Part shown: positions 1-8,016 of the stretch, in pieces
Position numbering within the stretch: position 1 is the stretch's first letter
Layout: every line of letters begins with the position of its first letter
From: Sneathia sanguinegens
Lineage (GTDB): Bacteria; Fusobacteriota; Fusobacteriia; Fusobacteriales; Leptotrichiaceae
Direction: 5' to 3' (one strand)
Assembly (NCBI RefSeq): GCF_042033325.1
Contig: NZ_CP160095.1
Length of the DNA: 64,000 nt
Program-made: the position numbers and the translations under genes
Notes under the pieces: generated by a model
The model's database searches: none
What the model was told of the DNA's origin: nothing
The model's input: only the letters and a program-made list of their open reading frames with translations

Positions 1-3000
1 CGAAGATTGGCTTACTTTTCATACCTATAAGGATTTGTTTTTTACCATCTTTTATTCTATAGTATGTTGAAAGATTTTCTGTTTCATAATAAGGGTCTGA
101 ATCAGTATGTGCTTTAGTTTCTTTATTATAATTCCAATGATCTTCTGCTTTTATTTCTATTTCTTCACCTAATTTAACTTTAATATCATTTTTTTCTGCA
201 CCTCTTGTGTCACCAATAAATGTAATTTCTTTATTTCCTAGTTTTGTTAATTCTGATTTATCAGCTTTTTCATCTATTTTATTTATTTTATTTTTTAAAT
301 TTTGATTTAAACCTAAAGTATACTTAACTCCAACTTTATTTTTAGCATCCATAATATCAGTTAATGTTACTGATATATCGTCACCATTTGAAGAATTTAT
401 TTGTTTAACATAATCTTTTAATTGATCTCCTACTACAACATCTCCAGAGTCTTTTCCTATTCTACCTGGTGCTACCTTTCCAAGTTTTTTCTTATTAAAT
501 TCAAATGCTTCAGAATTTTTTGAAATTACAAAGTTTCCAACTTCACCAATCTGTACTTTATCAAATTTAGGCTTATTTTTAAATGCAACTATTACTTCAT
601 AATCATTTCCATTCTTTTCAATGTATGTTCTTACATTGTCTGTTGCATATGTAGTATCATATGTTTTACCTTTATTTTTTCCTTCTGCTCCTTTAAAGAT
701 AATTTTTTTAGGAAATGCAAGTTCAACAGATTTATTTTCAGTACCTTTATCATTTTCTCTATACTCATCTGCTTGTATAGTGAATTTTGTTCTAGCTTCT
801 AATTGCTTTCCAGTTACTGCATCTGTTGATGAAGTACTAATATCACCATCTGCTAATCCTGTTAACTTCTTATTATTTAAAGTTAAATTATTGTTATTAA
901 CACTTAAATTAACACTAGAATCATTCCCTAATTTAATTTTAGTAAATCTTGGTACATCTTTCATACCTATCACTATTCTTTGAGTATCACCAATTTTTGA
1001 TACATGTGTTTGTATATTTTCTACAGTATGTTTATTATCTCCTTGACCCCAAGTTTCCATATCAGTACTATTTTGTTTTTTTGCTGTTGCTCCTTTTATA
1101 TCTATATTTTTAACTAATTCAAATGTTACATTAGAACCAGTATCTCCTGTAAATATGATATTCCCAACTTTTTTTAATTGTTTAACAGTAACTGCATCAG
1201 AATCAGCTGACCCGTCAGCTACACCTGTTATTCTTCTTTTAACATTTGTACCACCTACAGCAAATGTTTTTCCACCACTATTTTGATCTTTAGTTAAATA
1301 CGCTTCAGTTGTACTTGAATTTGCTTCTGAACCATCACCTATTGCTACTGAATACTCGTTATTTGCTTTTGCCTCATGTCCTATTGCTACACTTCTTACA
1401 CCTAATGCTTTTGCTCTATCTCCTATTGCAACAGCTTTATTCTTTGATTCTGAATCTCCTCCTATAGCTACTGAAAAAGAATCACCTTTTGCATTCTTAC
1501 CTATGGCTACTGCTTGTTCTTTAGTTGCATCTGCAAAAGCACCTATTGCTATTGCATCTTTTCCAGTTGTTAATTTATTATAGAAATTAGATTTTTCAAA
1601 AGATTTTTTTTCTTCAGTACTTAAAATTGATTTTAAGTTTTCATCTTTAATTAATTCATCTTTCTTTTTATCAATTTCTGTCAAAATTTTTGTTGCAGCT
1701 TCACTACTCTTATTAATCTCAGCCTCAAAATTTTTAAAACTTTCGTCTTTATTTTTTATATAATTATATTTTGCATCTTTTAAAAGATTTTCTATTTCTT
1801 TTTCTACTTCACCATTAATAGTTTCATGATTTTTTTCTTTTCTAACTTTCATTTCTAAAAGCTTAGCTTTAAGTTGTATATATTCTTTATAGTTCCCCAT
1901 TCTAATAGCAAGGTCTTGCATTTTTTTACCTTCACCATCAGCTGTTGTTTTATCTACAGACACAAAATTAACCATAGAACTATCATAACCAGATAAATTA
2001 ACAGCACTCAATTTATCTTCAACACTTTTTAATTGTGAAACATTTACAGCATCTGTATCTCTGTAACCTGCTGCAACATTAGTTATTCTACGTTCTTGTC
2101 CTATACTACCTACTGATATTACACCGACATTTGTTGATGATGGTAATGAAATTGCACCCTTAGGAACATAACCTTTTTTATTAAACCAATCCTGTTGGTA
2201 ATCAGTCATAGATTTATTACCTAATGCTAATGAATTTTCTAAATAAGCCTTTGCCCCTATACCTATAGCCATTGAATTATTGGCTTTTGAAATAAATTCA
2301 GTACCTATTGCCATAGAGTTATCTCCTTTGGCATAAGATATTACACCTAAAGCAAGTGAATTTTTACCTTCTGATAGTGACAAAGACCCTATTGTCATTG
2401 AATTATTACCAATAGAATATGCATTACTTCCTAATGATATTCCATAATTTCCCATACTTTTTAATTTTTTTATATCTTTATTATTCAATGTAAATTTTGT
2501 GTCACCAGTTTCAATATATTCAGGATTATATTTTTCAATTGAATTTTTTTTATCATCGATACTACTATTTCCAGTAAATATTTTTTGTAAATCAGATATA
2601 TTTTTTATTTCTGCATTAGAAGCAACCTTATTTCCAATAGCTAGTGAACCTATACCTACTGCTTTTGCCCTATACCCATATGACATTGATCCTTCATTTG
2701 TTGATTTATTTTCATTACCTAAAGCTAATGAATGTGCACTAAATACTCTTGCTTTTTCACCAACGGCTAATCCTTGAGCAGCACCTTCATCTACAAATGC
2801 ATACCTTCCTATTGCAGTAGATCCATTTGCTAAAGCAAAAGATAAAACTCCCATTGCAATTGATTGATCTGCTGCAGCTACAGATCTTGACCCTATAGCT
2901 ATTGCTGAAGTCCCCCCTGCATATGTTGGAGAATATTGTTTAGAATTTATATATGCACTATCAAACTCATTTTGTTTTTTAACACCTTCATTAACTATTC

Positions 3001-3595
3001 CTTTATATATTCTTCTAATTGTTTCTTCTGGTAAATGATCTGTTCCTCCAATATCATCATTCCCTATTGCAATTGATGATTTTCCTAAAGCATAAATATC
3101 ACTTCCGATTGCAACCGCTTGACCAGATGCAGCTGTTTTTGATCCAATCGAAACCCCTTGATCTCCTTTTATTTTAGATTGCAACCCTATACTTACTGAT
3201 TCTCTAAAAGCTGTAGTAGCTTCATGTCCTATTGCTATTGCTTCCTCAGCAGCAGCTTCAGCACTATAACCTACTGCTACTGAAGACCCACCACTTGCTT
3301 TTGCTAAATAACCTACTGCTACTGAACCTTCAGCCACATCATTTATGCCTACAGTATTACCACTTTCTGAATTGGGATTTAATGCTACTGTTTTATTTTT
3401 TTGACTAGGTATTGCTTGAGCAGACGGTTTAGTTGATGCTGATATTTTACCCTTATCAATCATTATTACATTTCCATTAACAATACTATTACTCATCATA
3501 AATAACACTATCAAACTTGTCGTTATCTTTACTTTCTTTTTTAGGCTTCTTTTTAAATATCTTTTCATTTCTTCAACATTTATTACATTCTTCAT
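1..3595 (-). CDS. giant YadA-like trimeric autotransporter adhesin (3' end beyond left edge)
   Basis: Open frame of about 1198 codons running off the left edge, so the C-terminal membrane anchor is not seen. The N-terminus has a long, lysine-rich extended signal peptide (MKNVINVEEMKRYLKRSLKK, then a hydrophobic stretch to about residue 42). From about residue 70 there are many YadA/Hep_Hag head repeats of the type SVAVGY, AIAIGH, SIAIGN. Neck motifs follow (RRITNVAAGYRDTDAV near 500, RRITGVADGSADSDAV near 780), separated by a Lys/Glu-rich coiled coil around 540-650, then repeated stalk domains. By family knowledge it is a secreted, trimeric outer-membrane adhesin. The ATG at 3595 overlaps the TGA of the upstream gene by 4 bp (ATGA) and has AGGAG about 10 nt upstream. 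It is probably made only together with the upstream gene from the G9-spacer promoter at 4224-4253. Confidence 0.93.
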   Translation of the reverse strand, partial: MKNVINVEEMKRYLKRSLKKKVKITTSLIVLFMMSNSIVNGNVIMIDKGKISASTKPSAQAIPSQKNKTVALNPNSESGNTVGINDVAEGSVAVGYLAKASGGSSVAVGYSAEAAAEEAIAIGHEATTAFRESVSIGLQSKIKGDQGVSIGSKTAASGQAVAIGSDIYALGKSSIAIGNDDIGGTDHLPEETIRRIYKGIVNEGVKKQNEFDSAYINSKQYSPTYAGGTSAIAIGSRSVAAADQSIAMGVLSFALANGSTAIGRYAFVDEGAAQGLAVGEKARVFSAHSLALGNENKSTNEGSMSYGYRAKAVGIGSLAIGNKVASNAEIKNISDLQKIFTGNSSIDDKKNSIEKYNPEYIETGDTKFTLNNKDIKKLKSMGNYGISLGSNAYSIGNNSMTIGSLSLSEGKNSLALGVISYAKGDNSMAIGTEFISKANNSMAIGIGAKAYLENSLALGNKSMTDYQQDWFNKKGYVPKGAISLPSSTNVGVISVGSIGQERRITNVAAGYRDTDAVNVSQLKSVEDKLSAVNLSGYDSSMVNFVSVDKTTADGEGKKMQDLAIRMGNYKEYIQLKAKLLEMKVRKEKNHETINGEVEKEIENLLKDAKYNYIKNKDESFKNFEAEINKSSEAATKILTEIDKKKDELIKDENLKSILSTEEKKSFEKSNFYNKLTTGKDAIAIGAFADATKEQAVAIGKNAKGDSFSVAIGGDSESKNKAVAIGDRAKALGVRSVAIGHEAKANNEYSVAIGDGSEANSSTTEAYLTKDQNSGGKTFAVGGTNVKRRITGVADGSADSDAVTVKQLKKVGNIIFTGDTGSNVTFELVKNIDIKGATAKKQNSTDMETWGQGDNKHTVENIQTHVSKIGDTQRIVIGMKDVPRFTKIKLGNDSSVNLSVNNNNLTLNNKKLTGLADGDISTSSTDAVTGKQLEARTKFTIQADEYRENDKGTENKSVELAFPKKIIFKGAEGKNKGKTYDTTYATDNVRTYIEKNGNDYEVIVAFKNKPKFDKVQIGEVGNFVISKNSEAFEFNKKKLGKVAPGRIGKDSGDVVVGDQLKDYVKQINSSNGDDISVTLTDIMDAKNKVGVKYTLGLNQNLKNKINKIDEKADKSELTKLGNKEITFIGDTRGAEKNDIKVKLGEEIEIKAEDHWNYNKETKAHTDSDPYYETENLSTYYRIKDGKKQILIGMKSKPIF

Positions 3596-4167
3596 TTATT
3601 AATCACTCCTAAATAGTCATACTTTGTTATTTTCTTATATTGTCTATAAAACTTATATTTAAAATAGTCCTGAAAATATAGTGAATTGTCTTCAGTGTCT
3701 GTTATAAATCTATCTGTTTCTTCATCATCTAATGATAGTGTTATAATTTTTATATTTTTCGCGAATTTATCCTCTTTTAATTCTTTTATGCTTCTATTTA
3801 TTAATTTATCATTCTTTTCTTTTAGTAAAAATATTAATATTTCCTTACCAAGCTTACTTAATTTATCCTTATTTTTTTCTAATATACTTACATCTGGTAA
3901 AATTACCAAAAACTCATCAGATACCTCTTTATTTATTTTTGATTCTGCTAAAAAATAGTCTGCAAATTTAAAATCTACTGCTTGTAAGTCTGTATGTTTA
4001 ATACTTTCTATTTCCTTTGTATATTCTACAAATTTATCCAAATTATTTGCTAAAGTAATATTAGTCATTAGAACTAATAATGAAATTAAAAGCTTTTTAG
4101 TAGTAAAAATATTAAAATTTCGTTTAATTTTATATAATAGTTGTGATAATATTACTATATTTTCCAT
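3592..4167 (-). CDS. small exported protein coupled to the giant adhesin
   Basis: 191 codons. I do not recognise the family. I chose the ATG at 4167 because AAGGAGG lies 7 nt upstream; an upstream ATG at 4218 has no such site. Residues about 20-38 form a hydrophobic segment (KKLLISLLVLMTNITLA) typical of a signal peptide or anchor, followed by a charged, Lys/Asp/Glu-rich domain rich in Leu and Ile and without cysteines. Its stop codon overlaps the start of the giant adhesin, so the two are translated as a pair. A role in export, folding or periplasmic holding of the adhesin is inferred from this coupling only. It could equally be an independent periplasmic protein. Confidence 0.7.
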   Translation of the reverse strand: MENIVILSQLLYKIKRNFNIFTTKKLLISLLVLMTNITLANNLDKFVEYTKEIESIKHTDLQAVDFKFADYFLAESKINKEVSDEFLVILPDVSILEKNKDKLSKLGKEILIFLLKEKNDKLINRSIKELKEDKFAKNIKIITLSLDDEETDRFITDTEDNSLYFQDYFKYKFYRQYKKITKYDYLGVINK

Positions 4168-4223
4168 TTTTTTCCTCCTTATTTTAATTTTTTTCATGTT
4201 TCCTAAAAAAACACACATCTTTT

Positions 4224-4253
4224 ATAGTAACACCCCCCCCCGCATAAAATCAA
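4224..4253 (-). promoter_or_regulatory. adhesin operon promoter with G9 tract between -35 and -10
   Basis: On the minus strand: TTGATT (4248-4253), then TTATGC, nine G (4233-4241), TGT, and TACTAT (4224-4229). The spacer is 18 bp and TGT makes an extended -10. A TATAAA at 4221-4226 is an alternative -10. A homopolymeric G tract inside a promoter spacer is the known layout of phase-variable promoters, since slippage changes -35/-10 distance. Two terminators sit just upstream, so this is the expected start of the adhesin operon. Confidence 0.6.
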
Positions 4254-4292
4254 CTTTATTTTACACATATATTTACCTATTATTTAACTCAA

Positions 4293-4326
4293 TAAAAAAA
4301 GTATAAATACCTATTGATTTATACTT
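4293..4326 (-). terminator. Rho-independent terminator, second after eno
   Basis: Perfect 10-bp stem (4299-4308 with 4317-4326, AAGTATAAAT/ATTTATACTT) with an 8-nt loop. Read on the minus strand it is followed by a run of seven T. It insulates the adhesin promoter from the eno transcript. Confidence 0.75.
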
Positions 4327-4369
4327 GTTTTCTTTTATGTTTCTTTTTTAACCCAAAAGTTTATTATAC

Positions 4370-4400
4370 AAAAAAAGAGACTACCATCTCTAGTAATCTC
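4370..4400 (-). terminator. Rho-independent terminator of eno
   Basis: Minus strand GAGATTAC (4393-4400), 8-nt loop, GTAGTCTC (4377-4384) with one G-T pair, then seven T. It begins 10 bp after the eno stop codon. Confidence 0.8.
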
Positions 4401-4410
4401 TAATTTTCTA

Positions 4411-5721
4411 TTATTTTATAACATAAATAGATTTAAGACCTTTGTAAATTGCTTCACCAGCTAAATCATCTTCAATTCTTAATAATTGATTGTACTTAGC
4501 TATTCTATCTGTTCTTGAAGCTGAACCTGTCTTAATTTGTCCTGCATTTGTTGCAACTGCTACATCAGCTATAGTATCGTCTTCAGTTTCTCCTGATCTA
4601 TGTGAAACTACTGCTGTATATCCAGCTTTCTTAGCCATTTCAATTGCATCTAATGTTTCAGTTAATGTTCCTATTTGATTTAACTTAATTAAGATTGCAT
4701 TAGCTACACCTTTTTCAATACCTTTTGCCAATCTTTCAGTATTTGTAACAAATAGGTCATCTCCTACTATTTGTAATTTCTTTCCTAATTTGTCTGTCAT
4801 TAATTTGAAGCCTTCCCAATCATCTTCAGCAAGTCCATCTTCTATTGATACAATTGGATATTCTGAACATAATTCTTCAAACCATTCAACCATTTCCTTA
4901 GCTGTTTTTTCTCCACCTTCTCTTTTGAATACATATTTCTTAGTTTTTGCATCATAGAATTCTGATGAAGCTACATCTAATGCAAATGTAATATCTTCTC
5001 CTAATTTATATCCTGCATCTTTAACTGCCTTAGAAATGATATCTAATGCTCCCTTAGTTCCAGCAATCTTAGAAGGTGCATATCCTCCTTCGTTACCAAC
5101 ATTTGTTGAATCTCCATTAGCTTTTAATAATTTTCCTAAATGATGGAATACTTCAGCACCCATTCTTAAAGCTTCTTTATATGATTTTGCTCCAACTGGT
5201 TGTATCATAAATTCTTGAACATCAACAGCAGAATTTGCATGTGCTCCACCATTTAAAATGTTCATCATTGGAACTGGTAATTCTTTTGCATTAACTCCAC
5301 CAAGATATCTGTATAGAGGTAAACCTAATTGGTTAGCTGCTGCCTTAGCTACTGCTAATGATACTCCTAAAATAGCATTTGCTCCTAAATTAGCTTTATT
5401 AGGTGTTCCATCTAATTTTATCATTGTCTTGTCTATTGCAACTTGGTCAAGTGCGTCCATTCCGATTACATTTTCAGCTATTATAGTATTAACATTTTCA
5501 ACAGCTTTTAATGTTCCTTTACCTAGGTATCTTTTCTTATCTCCGTCTCTTAATTCAACGGCTTCGTGTACACCTGTTGATGCTCCTGATGGAACAGAAG
5601 CTCTTCCCATTGCACCACCTTCAAGATAAACTTCAACTTCAACTGTTGGATTTCCTCTTGAATCAAGGATTTCTCTTGCATAAATATCTTCAATAACTGT
5701 TTGATATTTTATATTACTCAT
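4411..5721 (-). CDS. eno: enolase (phosphopyruvate hydratase)
   Basis: 436 aa, full family length. Converts 2-phosphoglycerate to phosphoenolpyruvate in glycolysis, in the cytosol, with Mg2+. Visible signatures are the N-terminal ILDSRGNPTVEVEV, the NILNGGAHA histidine region near residue 155, the metal-site stretch SIEDGLAEDDW, the catalytic lysine in LIKLNQIGTLTE and the SHRSGETEDD motif near 373. The ATG is preceded by GGCGGA. The gene has its own promoter overlapping the 3' end of pepF (5756-5784) and two terminators after it, so it is probably transcribed alone as well as by read-through from pepF. Confidence 0.98.
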   Translation of the reverse strand: MSNIKYQTVIEDIYAREILDSRGNPTVEVEVYLEGGAMGRASVPSGASTGVHEAVELRDGDKKRYLGKGTLKAVENVNTIIAENVIGMDALDQVAIDKTMIKLDGTPNKANLGANAILGVSLAVAKAAANQLGLPLYRYLGGVNAKELPVPMMNILNGGAHANSAVDVQEFMIQPVGAKSYKEALRMGAEVFHHLGKLLKANGDSTNVGNEGGYAPSKIAGTKGALDIISKAVKDAGYKLGEDITFALDVASSEFYDAKTKKYVFKREGGEKTAKEMVEWFEELCSEYPIVSIEDGLAEDDWEGFKLMTDKLGKKLQIVGDDLFVTNTERLAKGIEKGVANAILIKLNQIGTLTETLDAIEMAKKAGYTAVVSHRSGETEDDTIADVAVATNAGQIKTGSASRTDRIAKYNQLLRIEDDLAGEAIYKGLKSIYVIK

Positions 5722-5755
5722 CTGTAATCCGCCTTTCTTTTTTCTTATTAAATTA

Positions 5756-5784
5756 ATTGTATCACAAACTCACAAGCTTTTCAA
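5756..5784 (-). promoter_or_regulatory. eno promoter
   Basis: TTGAAA (5779-5784), 17-bp spacer ending in TGA (extended -10), TACAAT (5756-5761) on the minus strand. It overlaps the last codons of pepF and lies about 35 bp before the eno ATG. Confidence 0.7.
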
Positions 5785-7509
5785 TACTTCTAATTTTCTT
5801 GCAAATTCATCTAATGCACTATTTACTACAGTTCCACCCAAAATATCTAATCCTGCATCTTTTAAAATATCTAATGGATATTTTGAACAACCTGCTTTCA
5901 AATAATTAATATATTTATCTACTGCTTCTTGACCACCATTTATTATGCTATTTGCAAAATATACAGCACAACTAAAGCCAGTTGCATATTGATAAACATA
6001 GAAATCATAGTAAAAATGTGGTATTCTAGCCCATTCGTAAGAAATTTTATCATCTGTATTTACATTAGGACCATAATATTTTTCATTAATTTCTTTATAT
6101 AACTTACATAATCTATTTGCAGTTAAAGGTTTTCCTTGTGCATCCAATTTATATATTTCATTTTCAAATTCAGCAAATTGAGTTTGTCTAAAGACTGTAC
6201 CCCTATAGCCATCCAAATGATTATTCAATATATATATTAATGCTTCCTTATTATCCTTATATTTTTCTAACAAATAGTGTGTTAGTAAATTTTCATTAGT
6301 TGTTGAAGCAATTTCTGCTAAGAATAACACATATGATGAATAAAAATAGTTTTGAGCATGTCTTGAATAATATGAATGTACGCTATGCCCTATTTCATGT
6401 GCCAATGTATATAAAGAATCCAAATTATTTTTCCAACTCATTAATATATATGGTTTTGTTTTATATCCTCCACTTGAATATGCTCCTCCAACCTTATTAT
6501 CATTAACTGTAAAGTCTATCCAATGTTCATCAAAACACTTATGTAATATTTTTTCATAATCTTTACCTAGTGGTTTTAAAGCTTCAAATATTATTTCTTT
6601 TGCTTCTTCTATAGTGTAGCTAATTTCAAAATTTTTCGCTGTTGAAACATAGATATCATACATTTCAAGTTTTGATAAACCTAAAATATTTTTTCTATAT
6701 TCCATATATTTATGTAACAAAGGAAGTTTAGAATTAATAGTATTTACTAAATTATCATAAACTCTTTCGTCTATAAAATTTTCTGATAGTGAAGCTTGTC
6801 TTGCTGAAGCATATTTTCTAAGTTTTGCATCCAAATTATATACTTTAACATTAGTTGCTAGTATATTTGCATATGTATTAATATATTGCTTATATCCTTC
6901 ATATAGATTTGTGTAAGCTTTTTTTCTTTTTTCTCTGTCTTTTGATTCTAAAAATACTGTAAAATTAGTATTATTTAATTTTTCACCATCAACATCAGCA
7001 AAAGTAATATCTGTTTCATTAAGTGCTGTAAAAATATTATCAGGTGCATCCATAATTTCTGAAAAACTTGCAATTATTCTTTCTTCTTTTTCACTCAAAG
7101 TATGTTCTGCCTTTGAAAATATTTTCTCAAAAATATGCTTATATTCCTTCAAGTCTTCATCTTTTAAATATTCTTCAATTTTATCTCTATTTTCTATATA
7201 TTCAGTTATGACATAAGAAGAATTTTGTCTATATTTTGCAAGAAGTTTTTGTATTTTTGAGAACATATCTTGATATTTTTCTTGGCTTGTATCTACATCC
7301 CGATTTAAATGTGCATACATGTATAAATTTTCAACAAAAATATCTATATCTTCTTCTTCCTTAAGATGTTCTTTAAAGGTTTTTTTACTTTCTGTTAATC
7401 TACCTTCATATTTTTTCACTTCATCTACTAACAAAAGTCCCTTTTCATAATTCTTTTGCCACTCTTCATCATTTTTAAATATATATGTTAGGTCCCATTT
7501 TTCTTCCAT
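5770..7509 (-). CDS. pepF: oligoendopeptidase F, M3B zinc peptidase
   Basis: 579 aa from the ATG at 7509, close to the usual 600 aa of PepF. Cytosolic metallopeptidase that cleaves oligopeptides. The zinc-binding HExxH motif (HEIGHSVHSY) is near residue 370, with the third ligand glutamate in the FLAEIASTTNE stretch about 25 residues on. A GTG at 7515 overlaps the previous stop as GTGA and is a possible alternative start, but GGAG lies 5 nt before the ATG. It is the last gene of the gyrB-gyrA-pheS-pheT run; the eno promoter begins inside its end. Confidence 0.95.
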   Translation of the reverse strand: MEEKWDLTYIFKNDEEWQKNYEKGLLLVDEVKKYEGRLTESKKTFKEHLKEEEDIDIFVENLYMYAHLNRDVDTSQEKYQDMFSKIQKLLAKYRQNSSYVITEYIENRDKIEEYLKDEDLKEYKHIFEKIFSKAEHTLSEKEERIIASFSEIMDAPDNIFTALNETDITFADVDGEKLNNTNFTVFLESKDREKRKKAYTNLYEGYKQYINTYANILATNVKVYNLDAKLRKYASARQASLSENFIDERVYDNLVNTINSKLPLLHKYMEYRKNILGLSKLEMYDIYVSTAKNFEISYTIEEAKEIIFEALKPLGKDYEKILHKCFDEHWIDFTVNDNKVGGAYSSGGYKTKPYILMSWKNNLDSLYTLAHEIGHSVHSYYSRHAQNYFYSSYVLFLAEIASTTNENLLTHYLLEKYKDNKEALIYILNNHLDGYRGTVFRQTQFAEFENEIYKLDAQGKPLTANRLCKLYKEINEKYYGPNVNTDDKISYEWARIPHFYYDFYVYQYATGFSCAVYFANSIINGGQEAVDKYINYLKAGCSKYPLDILKDAGLDILGGTVVNSALDEFARKLEVLKSL

Positions 7510-7511
7510 AA

Positions 7512-8003
7512 TCACTCCATAATCAACAAGATGCCCCTATTATTAACCATCTTGATATCCTTAATTTTATATTTTGTTCCAAAGTCTTGTATTTGTGCAT
7601 AAGTTAAGCCATTTAATACCAAATCTATTAAAAGTTTTTTTACTTTTTCGTCGGCAATAAGGCCCTTTTCTGCAGTAAAATCTACTACATTAGGATTTTT
7701 TAAATATAGTTTATTATCCTTAATTTCTAAATCATAATTAATCAATATTTTACCCTTGCTTTCAGCAACTGTTCCTCCTAAAATAGCATAATTATATTCT
7801 AAGTCTGAATAAATTTTACCATTTCTAACTCTTGTATCTAAGTTTTTTATATTTGCCCTAGCTAGAATATAGTTTTGTGATATATTCATTTTTTTGCTAA
7901 CATATGAATTTATTTCCCTATTAGATATTAAAATATCTTTTGAAATAAGGGAACATGAGCATAAAGTTAACATTGTTACTATTCCAATTAATATTTTTTT
8001 CAT
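7512..8003 (-). CDS. DUF1439 (YceB-like) lipoprotein
   Basis: 163 aa from the ATG at 8003, which has GGTGG upstream; a longer frame to 8060 would run into pheT. The N-terminus (MKKILIGIVTMLTLCSCS) is a lipoprotein signal with the acylated Cys probably in LCSC. The rest follows the plan of E. coli YceB: a start like xxREINSYVSKKMN, a central short strand-rich domain, and a VVDFTAEKG region. DUF1439 proteins are small outer- or inner-membrane lipoproteins of unknown function with a lipid-cup-like fold. The assignment is by remembered pattern and is moderate. It sits 13 bp after pheT and overlaps or abuts pepF. Confidence 0.65.
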   Translation of the reverse strand: MKKILIGIVTMLTLCSCSLISKDILISNREINSYVSKKMNISQNYILARANIKNLDTRVRNGKIYSDLEYNYAILGGTVAESKGKILINYDLEIKDNKLYLKNPNVVDFTAEKGLIADEKVKKLLIDLVLNGLTYAQIQDFGTKYKIKDIKMVNNRGILLIME

Positions 8004-8016
8004 AATTCCCACCTTT

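Noticed and set aside
1..3600. Regularly repeated Gly/Ala-coding blocks that could look like a tandem-repeat or CRISPR-like array
   Set aside because: They are degenerate, in frame and explained by the 14-residue head repeats of the adhesin. No direct repeats with unique spacers, and no cas genes.
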